A stretch of DNA of 64,000 nucleotides from CAYJBP01 sp964372025 (GTDB taxonomy: Bacteria; Bacillota; Dehalobacteriia; UBA4068), in assembly GCA_964372025.1 (NCBI GenBank), contig CAYJPF010000002.1:39711-103710 (forward strand). The letters are read 5' to 3'. Both the position numbers and the translations under genes were made by a program. The notes under the pieces were generated by a model. That model was not told where the DNA came from. It made no database searches and was given only the letters and a program-made list of their open reading frames with translations. Of the stretch, positions 37,937 through 45,701 are shown one piece after another. Each line of letters opens with the position of its first letter. The first letter of the stretch is position 1.

Positions 37937-38488
37937 CTACTTTAGCAATGATTTACTATAATCCAAAATATAGTTGATTGCTCCATATTCAGGGTTGATT
38001 AGTCCCATAAACATCTCGTTATAATCAATCTTTGGAAGAATGATGGCAGACGCAATAACATAAATTACAGGAATAATAATTCTCCAATTCACTGTTGTCT
38101 TTGTCATGTTATTCAATTGAATCAAGCCTGTGAGCAAAAGAGCAAGTCCAATAACAAAGATAAATAAACTTTTTACACCTTCTACGAGGAATTTTTTAAC
38201 CAATACAGTATAAACATGCTCTGCTGCAACACCAATGCCTTTAGCGATTTCGCCTACCGCAGACTTTACATCAGGATAAAGATCTCCAATAATATCTTTG
38301 CTGTCATTATATACAGTTGATACCATTGATTTTCCATCCCCATAGACGGTTTGTACCACATCTTTACTGTCATTGTAAACAGTTTCTGTTGCATCAGTAA
38401 AGTTGTTAGATTTTTGTGCAAATGTAAACGATGTACTACTGATTGTGAACATTGCTACAAGAATAAATTTAAAAATGTTTGATTTCAT
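37937..38488 (-). CDS. Secreted or membrane protein with tandem VYNDSKD repeats
   Basis: 183 residues. An N-terminal signal-like segment (KFILVAMFTISSTSFTFAQ) is followed by three or four imperfect repeats of VYNDSKDVV / VYGDGKSMV / VYNDSKDII / LYPDVKSAV and two transmembrane segments. The repeats are helical. It is followed by a second signal-bearing gene. Possible envelope-targeted phage proteins; unknown function. Confidence 0.66.
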   Translation of the reverse strand: MKSNIFKFILVAMFTISSTSFTFAQKSNNFTDATETVYNDSKDVVQTVYGDGKSMVSTVYNDSKDIIGDLYPDVKSAVGEIAKGIGVAAEHVYTVLVKKFLVEGVKSLFIFVIGLALLLTGLIQLNNMTKTTVNWRIIIPVIYVIASAIILPKIDYNEMFMGLINPEYGAINYILDYSKSLLK

Positions 38489-38517
38489 AATAAAATAATT
38501 TTTAATGCTAGATGAAT

Positions 38518-38826
38518 TTATTTTTTTGATTGTTGTTTTGCTGCATTACTAAAATCTTGTCTTAAAATCGTATATGCTTCATTTACGATAGAAGTAAGAG
38601 AATCTACAGTAGGTGTCATAACTCTTTTTGTATCTTTGTAAATAGAATCCACCTGAATAATAACATCTGGGATTTGTTTTGTTAAATTTTGTAAATCCTT
38701 GGATATTTCTGATTTTGAAATAGCATCCAAGATCATTGTCAATGTGGAAGGATTCTGTTGAGTTTGTCCTATGACCGGTAATGCGAATATACCAATCACA
38801 CAAATCGTTAAAAATGTTCTTTTCAT
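38518..38826 (-). CDS. Small secreted protein
   Basis: 102 residues. A signal-like N-terminus (KRTFLTICVIGIFALPVIGQ) with probable cleavage after the Gly/Gln, then a helical acidic-basic body (SIYKDTKRVMTPTVDS). It sits beside the VYNDSKD-repeat gene, and the two may act together in the cell envelope. Confidence 0.63.
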   Translation of the reverse strand: MKRTFLTICVIGIFALPVIGQTQQNPSTLTMILDAISKSEISKDLQNLTKQIPDVIIQVDSIYKDTKRVMTPTVDSLTSIVNEAYTILRQDFSNAAKQQSKK

Positions 38827-38942
38827 AATTTAAATGTAAATTATTTTAATTAATGTTCACATAGTGGATATAAGCAGTTTCACCTGCCTATATCCTATAG
38901 TTTAATAAACATAAATGTATAAACTTTAGCCAACGCAACAAT

Positions 38943-39033
38943 GCCCAACCCTAAGTTGTATATGTCATTGTAGGTATCATTTCGAAGTCTTCCTTAGTTA
39001 AACTGGCTTTCACCACCCACTTAGACCGTTGGC
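38943..39033 (-). ncRNA. Candidate structured RNA
   Basis: In a gap without a gene (about 38827-39045), the minus strand folds with long-range pairs: GCCAAC with GTTGGGC (one bulge), CTAAG with CTTAG, TGGGT with ACCTA, plus small hairpins AGTT/AACT and GAAG/CTTC inside. The pairing is nested. I know no family that it matches. Confidence 0.35.
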
Positions 39034-39045
39034 ATAGTTTATATA

Positions 39046-39156
39046 TTACTTACGAGATTTAGTGAGAGGTTCTAATAGTAGTAGGAGTCCTCCTAATATA
39101 ATAGGAAGTCCCATTATGATGCCTATAATAAGGCAGATTGTTGAGAGTGCGTTCAT
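39046..39156 (-). CDS. Small membrane protein, 36 residues
   Basis: Single transmembrane segment LIIGIIMGLPIILGGLLLLL with a short C-terminal KSRK. Too short for standard gene calling. It lies between the structured-RNA candidate and the KKLRK-type gene. Confidence 0.5.
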   Translation of the reverse strand: MNALSTICLIIGIIMGLPIILGGLLLLLEPLTKSRK

Positions 39157-39175
39157 ATGTTTTAAAATTTAAAAA

Positions 39176-39481
39176 TTATCCATAATATTCTATTTTATCG
39201 GAGATAGTATCTTGAATAGCTATTTTCCCCCACATTTCTACAGTTCTACTGTTATTAGTATAATTGTCGAGGTTGTCTAATCTATGGCGCTTTAATTGTT
39301 TATTATGATACCTTTTTAGAAATTTTCTCATAGCTTCATCATAAGACATTGCTTTTACAGTGTCTATGACATTATCAGGATGAATCCATATATTTCCAAA
39401 TAATCCCACTGTCTCATAGATATTATATGATCGCATTATTGATACCTGCTTTCTGAGTTTTTTAAAATGTTTTGCTTTCAT
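39176..39481 (-). CDS. Small basic protein of the MKxKxxKKLRK type
   Basis: 101 residues, N-terminus KAKHFKKLRKQVSIMRSY followed by ETVGLFGNIWIHPD and a C-terminal basic region (KRYHNKQLKRHRLDN). This start is common in Bacteroides phages. Function unknown. Confidence 0.62.
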   Translation of the reverse strand: MKAKHFKKLRKQVSIMRSYNIYETVGLFGNIWIHPDNVIDTVKAMSYDEAMRKFLKRYHNKQLKRHRLDNLDNYTNNSRTVEMWGKIAIQDTISDKIEYYG

Positions 39482-39492
39482 AATACTATAGT

Positions 39493-39771
39493 TTATTTAT
39501 CCTCTACATACTCTACTAGAAAGTAGTTATCCCCAAATAATAATATTTGAAGAACTATAATATATATCATTTGGCGTTCTCCACTATAATATTTGGTTAT
39601 ATATGGTCTTGTCCCATTTTTGGGAAATACAGTGGATTCCATCTCTGAATTTACTTGAAATCTTAGGAAGTTAGAGTTATCATGAGATCTTTGTAATATT
39701 CCTGAGCAAGGATTATGTAGATGTACATTCTGATTGCCTCCTTTTAGGGAGATGTTTGTGGTATTGAACAT
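39493..39771 (-). CDS. Hypothetical protein
   Basis: 92 residues, with a hydrophobic C-terminal part (YIIVLQILLFGDNYFLVEY) and no other motif. Weakly supported by its position in a dense block. Confidence 0.48.
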   Translation of the reverse strand: MFNTTNISLKGGNQNVHLHNPCSGILQRSHDNSNFLRFQVNSEMESTVFPKNGTRPYITKYYSGERQMIYIIVLQILLFGDNYFLVEYVEDK

Positions 39772-39792
39772 AATAGTTTAGATATATGGTAA

Positions 39793-40311
39793 CTAATTTA
39801 ATTTTAAAATATCATTATAAGGCGTATCAAATAACAAATATGTTTTTCCATGCTTGGATGATATTTCACATGATTCGTATCCAAGGTTCTCGATGGTGCC
39901 GACAGACAAAATACTATTATCAGATATTTTTTTTATAAAAGTCACATGATCTCCTTTTTTCAATTTGGTACCATTGATATCAAAATTTTTCGGCTCAGCT
40001 TTTTCTTGCATGACCATATTCAAATATTTTTCAAAAAGCACATCAATATATTCTTCTCTTTCTATGCAAGGTTTTTTTGGATAATACAACTGTATATTGG
40101 ATATTCTTTCAATCAGTTCACCTATAGTGAGTGTTGGTATAAGATTTGGACGAGGATTATTACGGTCTTCCGGTGTATTATACATTGGAACAAACACTGT
40201 CCAATCTCTCCCGGTTTTTCCTATTCCTTTATATACTAAAATAGTCCCATACATATCAACACCCATTTCTAATAACTTTTTGCATTGGGCTACATCTAAA
40301 TATTGTTTCAT
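39793..40311 (-). CDS. Hypothetical protein of a gut-phage family
   Basis: 172 residues. The start QYLDVAQCKKLLEMGVDM and the LTIGELIERI element resemble a Bacteroides-phage family with this order. The C-terminal part has a KOW/SH3-like strand set (KLKKGDHVTFIKKISDNS). Function unknown. Confidence 0.6.
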   Translation of the reverse strand: MKQYLDVAQCKKLLEMGVDMYGTILVYKGIGKTGRDWTVFVPMYNTPEDRNNPRPNLIPTLTIGELIERISNIQLYYPKKPCIEREEYIDVLFEKYLNMVMQEKAEPKNFDINGTKLKKGDHVTFIKKISDNSILSVGTIENLGYESCEISSKHGKTYLLFDTPYNDILKLN

Positions 40312-40357
40312 GATATATTATTTTATTTCAATTTCCATAAAGTTTATATGGCTTTAT

Positions 40358-40753
40358 CTATTTTACAACACCTTGATTAATAGGATCAAATTCTTCGAAT
40401 GGGATTACATCATCAGGTATATAATTGCGTCCTGATTTTAGTCCTTCTCTAAATACCTTGCCTTTGCCTGCGTAATAACCTAATCCCCATCTCTTCTTGG
40501 GCCTCCATCTATACATCATTGGAGTACCAATTTCATAGTCATCTTCTACTTCCATGGTTACGTCACTCGTATATGGGCTAATAATATTCTCTAGGCCCTC
40601 TTCATACTTTACCTTTATAATAAGACGACCTCTGCCATTAGTAGTAGTTAATGCTAAAGGTATAGTATTTAATTTACTTCCTCCATATAAAAGAGCTTTA
40701 TAATCTTTGTTCTCGAATCTTTCTTCATCAAAAGGAATAATCTTTGTTTTCAT
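40358..40753 (-). CDS. Hypothetical protein
   Basis: 131 residues, with a beta-rich middle and an RWRPKKRWGLGYY patch. No recognised family. Uses TGG for Trp only. Confidence 0.58.
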   Translation of the reverse strand: MKTKIIPFDEERFENKDYKALLYGGSKLNTIPLALTTTNGRGRLIIKVKYEEGLENIISPYTSDVTMEVEDDYEIGTPMMYRWRPKKRWGLGYYAGKGKVFREGLKSGRNYIPDDVIPFEEFDPINQGVVK

Positions 40754-40785
40754 AAGTATGTTGTATTTTATTAATTGTTTAAATT

Positions 40786-41037
40786 TTATTTTCCAAATGT
40801 TAAACCTTTTATTATCCTATTTAGAACATCTATCTTTCGAGTTCTGATATTCTCCTTTAACTCTTTAATGTATAAGTTGTATACAAAGAACTCTTCTGAG
40901 ACAAAATCTTGTTTGCAAGTGCAATCTTTGTAACATTGGCAGCCGTTATGCTCCGTTTTATACCTGGTTCTACTCAATCTATGAGTATCAGAATTTTCAA
41001 TTATTGATTTACCTATCTTTTTAATTTCTATTGCCAT
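40786..41037 (-). CDS. Small Cys-rich protein
   Basis: 83 residues containing CQCYKDCTCKQ, and a charged C-terminal helix (KELKENIRTRKIDVLNRII). Possibly metal-binding. It is the first gene of the block after the tRNA region. Confidence 0.56.
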   Translation of the reverse strand: MAIEIKKIGKSIIENSDTHRLSRTRYKTEHNGCQCYKDCTCKQDFVSEEFFVYNLYIKELKENIRTRKIDVLNRIIKGLTFGK

Positions 41038-41524
41038 ATTCTCATTCGCCCGATAGTATCCTCGGTGCAGGGGTTAAGGTTAGTGACTTTAATAAATTTA
41101 CTAATATTTGTGGATGTGTATAGTATCACCCATACACACCCGAGAGCACCAGAAAAACCAGCTTTCAATATAACCTGCAAAGAATAATGATTTATATTCT
41201 CCTACATATTCAGGAAATCTTGGGGCTCGAACCCACGCTTCAATGCTCTATAGAATATTTGAACTTGCAAATATCCAGTAATGAAATAAACAGATAATTT
41301 ATTTTAATTTAATACAAGTTTTACAAAATGCAATGATTAATATCTGTGGGATTTAGTGCCATATATTATTAAGATAATGGTTAATATTTACAATTAATTG
41401 GGGAATTTATACAAAAACAATTAATAAAGCTATAATAAAATGCATTAAAATTAATGATAATATTATAGTTTATTAATTGAGTTGGAGAGAGAGTGAGTAA
41501 ATAAAGGTAATATTTACTTTGAAG
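41038..41524. other. Gene-free region with a tRNA-like relic
   Basis: No credible gene is visible. Around 41205-41290 the minus strand has a T-arm-like TGGGTTCGAGCCCCA and a D-arm-like GTTC...GAGC pair, but no acceptor or anticodon arm, as if a tRNA has decayed. The rest is AT-rich with short repeats (AATTAAT-type). Confidence 0.35.
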
Positions 41525-41609
41525 TACAGGATGCGAGAGTCGAACTCGCACAGTCATTACTGACTAGGGGATTTTAAGTCCCCCGTGTCTACCATTTCAC
41601 CAATCCTGC
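41525..41609 (-). tRNA. tRNA-Leu(UAA)
   Basis: 85 nt including the discriminator: acceptor GCAGGAT with ATCCTGT, anticodon stem GGGGA/TCCCC with loop CTTAAAA (anticodon TAA), a long class II variable arm with an AGTCAGTAATGACT hairpin, and T-loop TTCGACT. Confidence 0.93.
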
Positions 41610-41706
41610 ATCAAAAGACTTTACCCCTATTTCACAACAGTAGTAAAGTAAAGTAAAGTAATTAAATAGAATTAAAAGATACTTATAGTATCAATCAAAG
41701 ATGTTG

Positions 41707-41776
41707 TGGACCCTATTAGAATCGAACTAATACTCCCCTTCTCAGAGGAAACTACACTAACCTATGTAGAGGGCCC
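41707..41776 (-). tRNA. tRNA-like gene, anticodon uncertain (best reading GAG)
   Basis: Acceptor GGGCCCT pairs with AGGGTCC (one G-U), T-arm ATTAG/CTAAT with loop TTCGATT. The anticodon arm has wobble pairs; reading loop CTGAGAA gives GAG (Leu), but a 6- or 8-base loop is also possible. At 70 nt and with a variable region of only 2 nt it is short and lacks the long arm expected for Leu. It may be degenerate. Confidence 0.6.
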
Positions 41777-41935
41777 TATTATATATAGGTGTAAATAAAT
41801 GCATGATAACAGAAGACTAACGATATTATTTTGAAAGAACGTCTATTTACTTACACCTATATTTAATGTTTATCTCCTGTATGTTATCCAAGGGCCTTCG
41901 GCCAATAGATATCATAGAGAGAATAAAGGAGTAGT

Positions 41936-41959
41936 TAAAGCAATCCCCGAAGGGATTGC
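41936..41959 (-). terminator. Terminator after the 181-residue gene
   Basis: GCAATCCC (41940-41947) and GGGATTGC (41952-41959) form an 8-pair stem with a CGAA loop about 20 nt after the stop of the gene at 41979. On the minus strand a short T-rich tail follows. Confidence 0.55.
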
Positions 41960-41978
41960 CTTAGCTAAACCAATGTCA

Positions 41979-42524
41979 TTAGAATGACATGTTGTTGAAT
42001 TTGATTGCATCAGGCACGATCATGTAGATTGAGTTAGGTGCGAAGTTAAGCATTTGCTTACCCTCGACGGTTGCCAACACGAATCCCGCAGATGCTTTTA
42101 CTGGACCAAAGCGAAGATCGAGTGGTTTACCTGTAGCGAACGAGTTGTCAAAGGCAGTAGCAATCATCTCGGTCTTATCCTTATCCTCGTCGAAAGTGTA
42201 GCGAACTGTGTATGCGCCTGCGCGAGTTACTACCTTGCCATGCTCGTCCAACATAGGCATGCGCTTACCTGTTGTAGCATCTGTTGTGAAGATAGCTTGA
42301 GGTTGGATAGAAGTGATTGTAACGCCTTTGCGTTGAAAAGCTTCCTTAGATGCTCTCGATGCCATTGCAAATACATCGAACTCTGCGATAGAGTTCTCGG
42401 CTACATCTACGCCTACAGCTGCTGCTGCTGGGTCAGTAACTACTGGCTGTGCTGCTGCACCTACTGCGTTAGTTGCTTCGCCTCCGTTCTCAACGTTGCG
42501 AAGAATGAATTGTTGCTTCATCAT
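41979..42524 (-). CDS. Hypothetical protein with less AT-rich composition
   Basis: 181 residues, unrecognised. The Ala- and Val-rich N-terminal segment GAAAQPVVTDPAAAAVGVDV is followed by a soluble beta-rich domain (TSIQPQAIFTTDATTGKR). G+C is clearly above that of the other genes, and codon use (GCT, ACC, CGT) differs, as in highly expressed or recently acquired genes. A hairpin terminator follows. No Trp is visible. Confidence 0.65.
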   Translation of the reverse strand: MMKQQFILRNVENGGEATNAVGAAAQPVVTDPAAAAVGVDVAENSIAEFDVFAMASRASKEAFQRKGVTITSIQPQAIFTTDATTGKRMPMLDEHGKVVTRAGAYTVRYTFDEDKDKTEMIATAFDNSFATGKPLDLRFGPVKASAGFVLATVEGKQMLNFAPNSIYMIVPDAIKFNNMSF

Positions 42525-42663
42525 AATATGAATTGAATTGTGGGACTATGCCCGATTAATATGTATTGTATACCTTGCGTTAGCAAGGGTCGTTTCGAAG
42601 AATGTTAATAATTATCCCGAGGAATATACCTATATATAATAGGTATATCCTAAGGATAAGTGA

Positions 42664-43164
42664 CTAAATGAATATCAACTCGGTACCGAAGATGCGATCA
42701 TCTACAATACGCATTGTCAATAATGCAGAGTGCGCTCCATGCTTTAAATGGATGTTTTCCCCCGAAATGACGCAATGTAAGATAGTATTCCCGATAGCGA
42801 ACTTTACGAGGAAATCATCGTAAGAGTGTATACGATCCATTGATAGTACAGTAACCTCTCTTAGTTGACTTGCATATGGCATAGCGATAAGCTCGATAGA
42901 GCCCTTCTCGATCATTAGTGGCATATCTGACAACATCGCTATTTGCGAGAAGTCATACACTACTATAGAAGCTGTAGCACAGCATGGAGAGAATCGTGAT
43001 GGGAACTGTGCATCAGCGAATGCTTCTTGCGATACTCGTGTAACATACGTTGAGGCAGCATCTTCTTCGAAGTGGTACGTCATCATGTACTCTTTAGGAG
43101 AGTTTGTTGCAGGGACTTCTTCGAGGGCGTCGATGTAGATCAGAGTAGTACGTAGATCAGTCAT
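42664..43164 (-). CDS. Hypothetical protein with less AT-rich composition
   Basis: 166 residues, unrecognised. Its composition matches the 41979 gene, so the two form a pair. The start is placed at the ATG directly after the 20-bp repeated leader TAACTAATACCAATTATACT. Possible highly expressed early protein. No Trp visible. Confidence 0.66.
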   Translation of the reverse strand: MTDLRTTLIYIDALEEVPATNSPKEYMMTYHFEEDAASTYVTRVSQEAFADAQFPSRFSPCCATASIVVYDFSQIAMLSDMPLMIEKGSIELIAMPYASQLREVTVLSMDRIHSYDDFLVKFAIGNTILHCVISGENIHLKHGAHSALLTMRIVDDRIFGTELIFI

Positions 43165-43184
43165 AGTATAATTGGTATTAGTTA
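43165..43184 (-). promoter_or_regulatory. Repeated 20-bp leader, copy A
   Basis: TAACTAATACCAATTATACT on the minus strand lies immediately before the ATG of the 42664 gene. An identical copy is at 43711-43730. Exact 20-base identity at two start regions suggests a shared transcription or translation start element. Confidence 0.5.
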
Positions 43185-43234
43185 ATATGCGTCAGTGGGG
43201 TCTTATATGAAGACTTTCGGTAAAAATAATCACA

Positions 43235-43710
43235 CACTCTCCATTAGGAGAGTGCATGATTTTTGCGTATTATTGGCGACGCCTCGCGCAGTTAGTTTTG
43301 CTAATACTCATCGTCCAACTGCATGCAGTGTTGGCCCGGCGCACTAATCACCCACGTATCTATTAGCTATTGCTATACGTGGCACCCGTAGGATGTGCTG
43401 CTACTGATCACCGTAGTCCGTGGCGGATTGGGATATCCGCTACATGATAATAACTATGTTTCCCACACATAGCTATTTTATAAAAGAGCTGTTATATCGC
43501 TATCTATGTGCCGCTCATTACGCACATAGAACCACGGAAGTACTTAACGGAGTACTTCGTATCCGCTACATCCCTGCTTACGCTCCGGCGATGTAGATGG
43601 AGTAAACCTTCGCGAAACACTTCTGCATACTGAGTGGTAACTCAGATGCCCAAACGTTAGGCTGAAGGTTAGACAATAACATTGACCGGTGTGTTACGAT
43701 AGTGCATCGT
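43235..43710 (-). ncRNA. Candidate structured RNA of about 480 nt
   Basis: This gene-free stretch starts after copy B of the leader and ends at a perfect hairpin CACTCTCC/GGAGAGTG (43235-43254) that is followed on the minus strand by a T-rich run. Between lie many small stem-loops (for example CTATGTGC...GCACATAG and AGTACTTAACGGAGTACT). G+C is about half, unlike flanking DNA. A non-coding RNA is inferred; no family recognised. Confidence 0.35.
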
Positions 43711-43730
43711 AGTATAATTGGTATTAGTTA
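43711..43730 (-). promoter_or_regulatory. Repeated 20-bp leader, copy B
   Basis: Identical to the element before the 42664 gene. Here it precedes a stretch with no open reading frame of useful length, supporting a promoter or start role and not a purely translational one. Confidence 0.45.
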
Positions 43731-43764
43731 TTGTTGTTACGTGGGTATTAGGTTGGTATTAGGG

Positions 43765-43836
43765 GTGGACGTTGTCGTGGACGTTGTCGTGGACGTTGTC
43801 GTGGACGTTGTCGTGGACGTTGTCGTGGACGTTGTC
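43765..43836. repeat. Six tandem copies of a 12-bp unit
   Basis: GTGGACGTTGTC repeats six times without error. It is next to an AT-rich stretch (about 43960-44015) in the divergent gap between the early and late gene blocks. Iteron-like layout suggests a replication origin or a regulatory array. Confidence 0.9.
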
Positions 43837-44621
43837 GTTATTTTCGTTTATCCTTGCTTTAGCAAGGGTCGGTAAAAAAATTAACCGGGGGGAGTATCCC
43901 CACGGAGAATTTTGACCCCCGAATGGGGGTGGATATCCCACCCTCAAACACCCTCTCACAATTTTTAAATTCCAAAAAATTTTTATAATTTTTTTATTTT
44001 TGCTTTACCTTAGCTCTTGTATTACACAATTTATTTTAGTATTATTCCCACTAAGTTAATCACTGAGTAAAAAATGCTATAGTAAGGGCCTAAAAACTTA
44101 TTACATTTTGTAAATCTATTGCAAATTAAATTTATTTTACTTACATTAGCGTTCGAAGATAATTTAGCAAGAGTTAAATTATTACGGCCAATATCCTCCG
44201 TAAGACGAGAGTACTTGGCCCAGACGTCGGGTTGGCTCTAGAAATACTAAGAGTGTTGTCCCCGATACTTCAAAAAATTGCCATTATATAAACTGCTTTG
44301 CGCTGACGGGGGGCAACTTTACCGTACAAGGAACTAGCGCCGTTCTACTAAGGAACAAGAATGACATCAAAGATGTTGAATTAAGGGGGATGAAAAGACT
44401 GGGGGTAGTGAAGTTAATGGTTAAAGTGGGGGTATGGTAACATACAAGCTGTATAGCGTTCCTCTGAGACGGTATGAAAATATGGTCTTTAGGACTGCTA
44501 TATCTATATAAGAAGTAAAATAATTCAAAAAAAGTTGTTAAAAAATTTGGAATTCTCAATTATTATACTTATATTGTATTATATTAAAGCAATAGCTTTA
44601 TCAACTTAATACAATATATTT
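43837..44621. other. Divergent intergenic region, second half
   Basis: No credible gene. It holds hairpins of G/C-rich type at about 43885-43940, a hairpin CCTTGC-TTTA-GCAAGG (43852-43867) also found at 42573-42588, an AT-rich stretch, a promoter-like TTGC...TACATTAG on the plus strand (near 44120-44150; compare Bacteroides -33/-7 elements), a 6-bp GGCCAA/TTGGCC stem near 44187, and a TATATTGTATTATATT motif near 44570 also found before the portal gene. Confidence 0.5.
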
Positions 44622-44780
44622 ATGAGAAAACGTTTTGCAATTCCTGAGGAATCTATTATTCCAGACTATACAATAGAGAAGATTACTTACTCCACTGAAG
44701 AGTACGATGTAACTATTACCTACTTTGAAGGATCTCAATCATTAACATATACTTTAAAATGTGTAGATTCAATATCATAG
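44622..44780 (+). CDS. Short hypothetical protein before the DUF723-like gene
   Basis: 52 residues starting at ATG 44622 after a TATTGTATTATATT-type motif, overlapping the next gene by 22 bp in another frame. Mostly polar beta-type sequence (TIEKITYSTEEYDVTITYF). No recognised family. Confidence 0.55.
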   Translation: MRKRFAIPEESIIPDYTIEKITYSTEEYDVTITYFEGSQSLTYTLKCVDSIS

Positions 44781-45577
44781 GTCAATCTGATTCAGAGTAT
44801 CTTATCCTAGAGAATGGATATAAATACCTATGTAAGAAAAGGTCTTTATCAGTATTTAAAGCTTCTCTACGTAATATTCTTCCAGAATCTTACTTAGACT
44901 ACCTCAATAAAGAGGAATTCGCTGAGTATCCTCTAGAGGCTATTACTACAGACCTCAATAGAGTTCTTATTAGGAATACTAATAATGGTAATATTACTTG
45001 GGCTAGAAAGTTTCATATAACTCCTTCTACATTATTACGTACTACTAGTTTGTCAGAGGAATATGTTTCTAGACTTAAAGAGTCTTTAGGGGATTTTTAT
45101 GATTATTCTAAATGTACTCCTAATAGTACTACAGATAATGTAATTATAGGTTGTCCTATTCATGGGGAGTTTACCATACGAGTAGATAATGCTATTTACG
45201 GCAGCTCCTCTTGTCCTCATTGCGTAGCAGAAAGAGTTTTTCCTACTAAAAAGAATTTTTCCAAAGCATTGCAACAAAATGATTCCGAGGGATATATTAT
45301 ATTATATACTATTCAAGATTTAGAGGAAGATACTATTCATATTAATATCCACTTATCCCCTAAATTATCTATTATACCAAAGCTCCCTCAGAAGTTTAAG
45401 GTATTAGATATGACTTCTTACTCTGCCTCAGCAGAAACACTATATAATACTTTCATAAGTATTCAGAAGAAATATAGGCACATGAGGAATATTCCAAAGA
45501 CTAGTTTTCCTAATAGAGGAAGTAGTTTTAATCCTTCTATTAAGGAAGAATTCCTCAACATACTACGTTCGTTATAA
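44759..45577 (+). CDS. Zinc-ribbon homing-endonuclease-like protein
   Basis: 272 residues. The middle part, DFYDYSKCTPN, IIGCPIHGEF and SSSCPHC, follows the pattern seen in DUF723 modules of phage endonucleases (a CP-x-H ... CP-x-C ribbon). The N-terminal part repeats a YL-rich pattern, ENGYKYLCKK; the C-terminal part is basic (KTSFPNRGSSFNPS). It may be an endonuclease or a DNA-binding relic of one. A terminator hairpin follows. Confidence 0.6.
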   Translation: MCRFNIIGQSDSEYLILENGYKYLCKKRSLSVFKASLRNILPESYLDYLNKEEFAEYPLEAITTDLNRVLIRNTNNGNITWARKFHITPSTLLRTTSLSEEYVSRLKESLGDFYDYSKCTPNSTTDNVIIGCPIHGEFTIRVDNAIYGSSSCPHCVAERVFPTKKNFSKALQQNDSEGYIILYTIQDLEEDTIHINIHLSPKLSIIPKLPQKFKVLDMTSYSASAETLYNTFISIQKKYRHMRNIPKTSFPNRGSSFNPSIKEEFLNILRSL

Positions 45578-45580
45578 GTA

Positions 45581-45621
45581 AAAAGGTATATAGTTACTAT
45601 CTTAGTAATTGTATACCTTTT
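45581..45621 (+). terminator. Hairpin terminator
   Basis: AAAAGGTATA (45581-45590) pairs with TATACCTTTT (45612-45621) with an inner stem. It sits a few bases after the stop of the DUF723-like gene and before the split tRNA. Confidence 0.65.
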
Positions 45622-45701
45622 CTCTTGTATTTTATAAATATTTTGATTATTCTTACAACATATTAATCGCGGGTATAGTGTAATGGCAGCACAATAGTCT
45701 T

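Noticed and set aside
43759..43959. Open frame with repeated Asn-Val-His-Asp
   Set aside because: It is simply the 12-bp tandem repeat translated on the minus strand and lacks any conserved feature.
44284..44559. 91-residue frame on the minus strand in the divergent region
   Set aside because: Composition is low-complexity, no start context, and it runs against both flanking operons.
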